From CAWCTD01 sp963798455 (GTDB taxonomy: Bacteria > Acidobacteriota > Terriglobia > Bryobacterales > Bryobacteraceae), in contig CAWCTD010000003.1 of NCBI GenBank assembly GCA_963798455.1, positions 1 to 64,000 of the forward strand: a stretch of DNA of 64,000 bases. The letters are read 5' to 3'. The notes under the pieces are model-generated. The model saw only the letters and a list, made by a program, of their open reading frames with translations. It was not told the DNA's origin and did not search any database. The translations under genes were made by a program, and so were the position numbers. Positions 63,090-64,000 of the stretch are shown here, in pieces; the stretch's first letter is position 1, and every line of letters begins with the position of its first letter.

Positions 63090-64000
63090 TGGAATTCCTT
63101 CGCGAGCGGCTGCGGCCCTCCCTTGGGGATGTGACCCTGGCCGCTATAGCCGGCCAGCTCTTCTTCTTCCGGAACGGCTGGTTGCGCCTCCTCTGTGACG
63201 GAGACACTGGATGGCACATCCGCACCGGCGAGTGGATCCTCCAGAACCGCTCGGTGCCCACTACCGACCTCTTCTCCTTCTCACGCCCCGACGCGCCCTG
63301 GTTCGCCTGGGAGTGGCTCTCGGATGTTTTATGGGCGCTGGTTCACCAGCACTGGGGCTTGGCGGGGGTGTCGGTCCTGGCCGGCTGCGTGATCCTGCTT
63401 GGAGTGATGGTTCTCTTCCGGCACATGTTGTGGCGTGGCGCCAACGTCGTGGTGGCGTTCGGCGTCCTCCTCCTGGCGGTGGGGGCCTCCTCGATCCATT
63501 ACCTGGCACGGCCGCACGTATTCACCCTCCTGCTGATGGCCGTCTCGTTGTGGATGGTGGAGCGGGACCGTCGGAAGCCCGGACTTTTCATCTGGCTTCT
63601 GATTCCGCTCTCGGCCGTCTGGATCAACCTCCACGGCGGGTTCTTCGCCTTGCCCCTTAGTCTGGCCGCGCTCGCCGCCGGTTTAGGTATCGAGGCGAGG
63701 CTCGATAGACAGCATCGCGACGTGAAGTGGGCCGCCTCGCGCCGTTACGCCGCGCTGGCGGGAGCAACTTTCGGAGCCTCGGTACTCAATCCTTACGGCA
63801 TCAAGCTGCACCTCCACGTAGCGCGCTACGTGACTTCGGACTGGATCCGGAACGCGGTCCAGGAGTTCCAGGCCCCCGATTTCCGCTCGGAGAGCTTGCT
63901 GCGGTTCGAGGTGCTGCTGTTTGCCGCCTTGTTGTTGGGAGGATGGCTGCTGGCGCGCAGGCAGGTAGCCGATGCGATGCTCGTGCTGCTGTGGGGACAC
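63074..64000 (+). CDS. Multi-pass membrane protein, glycosyltransferase-like, cut by the window end
   Basis: At least 309 residues, running off the right edge. The start at 63074 (MHYRLMEFLRERL) overlaps the previous gene by 16 bases. WLRLLCDGDTGWHIRTGEWILQNRSVPTTDLFSFSRPDAPWFAWEWLSDVLWALVHQ is a conserved segment found in membrane proteins annotated as GT-C/dolichyl-mannose-like; the DxGWHxxxG motif faces the periplasm in such proteins. Several membrane helices follow, with VLNPYGIKLHLHVARYV after them. Third gene of the GT87 operon, so probably also envelope glycan synthesis. Confidence 0.7.
   Translation, partial: MHYRLMEFLRERLRPSLGDVTLAAIAGQLFFFRNGWLRLLCDGDTGWHIRTGEWILQNRSVPTTDLFSFSRPDAPWFAWEWLSDVLWALVHQHWGLAGVSVLAGCVILLGVMVLFRHMLWRGANVVVAFGVLLLAVGASSIHYLARPHVFTLLLMAVSLWMVERDRRKPGLFIWLLIPLSAVWINLHGGFFALPLSLAALAAGLGIEARLDRQHRDVKWAASRRYAALAGATFGASVLNPYGIKLHLHVARYVTSDWIRNAVQEFQAPDFRSESLLRFEVLLFAALLLGGWLLARRQVADAMLVLLWGH

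Overview
This 64-kb window is high-GC, densely coded bacterial chromosome. Several traits point to Acidobacteriota, probably the Solibacter/Bryobacterales group: Oar-like TonB-dependent barrels, a gene of the 'STGPKTPEGKA' repeat family, GT87 membrane glycosyltransferases, a Tad pilus locus, and short interspersed repeats. This placement is inferred from gene content; no rRNA, tRNA or CRISPR array was recognised.

Layout. 1-8.3 kb is metabolism and tRNA biology: a cut-off mutarotase-like secreted protein, a RhaT-type sugar symporter, MtaB, a cysS / trans-sulfuration-enzyme pair, a cupin and a transketolase. 8.3-15.2 kb is an accessory block whose central genes look less GC-rich by eye. It holds the STGPKTPEGK protein and a truncated second copy flanking a DUF433/DUF5615 toxin-antitoxin-like pair, then a HEPN two-gene module, a small LRAT/NlpC-like hydrolase, a membrane-anchored PH-domain protein fused to a PD-(D/E)xK nuclease, and a TIR-domain protein. 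15.6-26.3 kb has envelope genes: a WxxGxW lipoprotein, a Dph6-like ATP pyrophosphatase, a PAP2 phosphatase overlapping two outer-membrane barrel genes, a TonB and a cation diffusion facilitator. 26.4-32.8 kb is a heavy-metal RND efflux operon.

32.8-36.1 kb encodes phosphoglycerate mutase, enolase and ADP-glucose pyrophosphorylase, all broken by many single-base insertions, most likely sequence errors. 36.2-45.3 kb is mixed housekeeping: rpsU, a secreted cyclophilin, a 5'-nucleotidase, an FkbM methyltransferase, a xylose-isomerase-like protein and the scpA-scpB-rluB-CoA-binding operon. 45.3-60.4 kb is a Tad/Flp pilus locus with a sigma-54 activator, cpaB/cpaC, three TadE/TadG-type pseudopilins, a DUF192-PilZ fusion, tadC, tadB, cpaF, cpaE, cpaA and the Flp pilin. 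60.7-64 kb has two tandem GT87 proteins and the start of another multi-pass membrane protein.

How it works together. The Flp pilin and cpaB each have an exact TGGC-N7-TTGC (-24/-12) element at a sensible distance, and the NtrC-type regulator sits at the edge of the locus, so the pilus is probably under sigma-54 control. The best candidate for an undescribed system is the 11-15 kb block, which puts HEPN, LRAT-like hydrolase, PH-nuclease and TIR proteins side by side.
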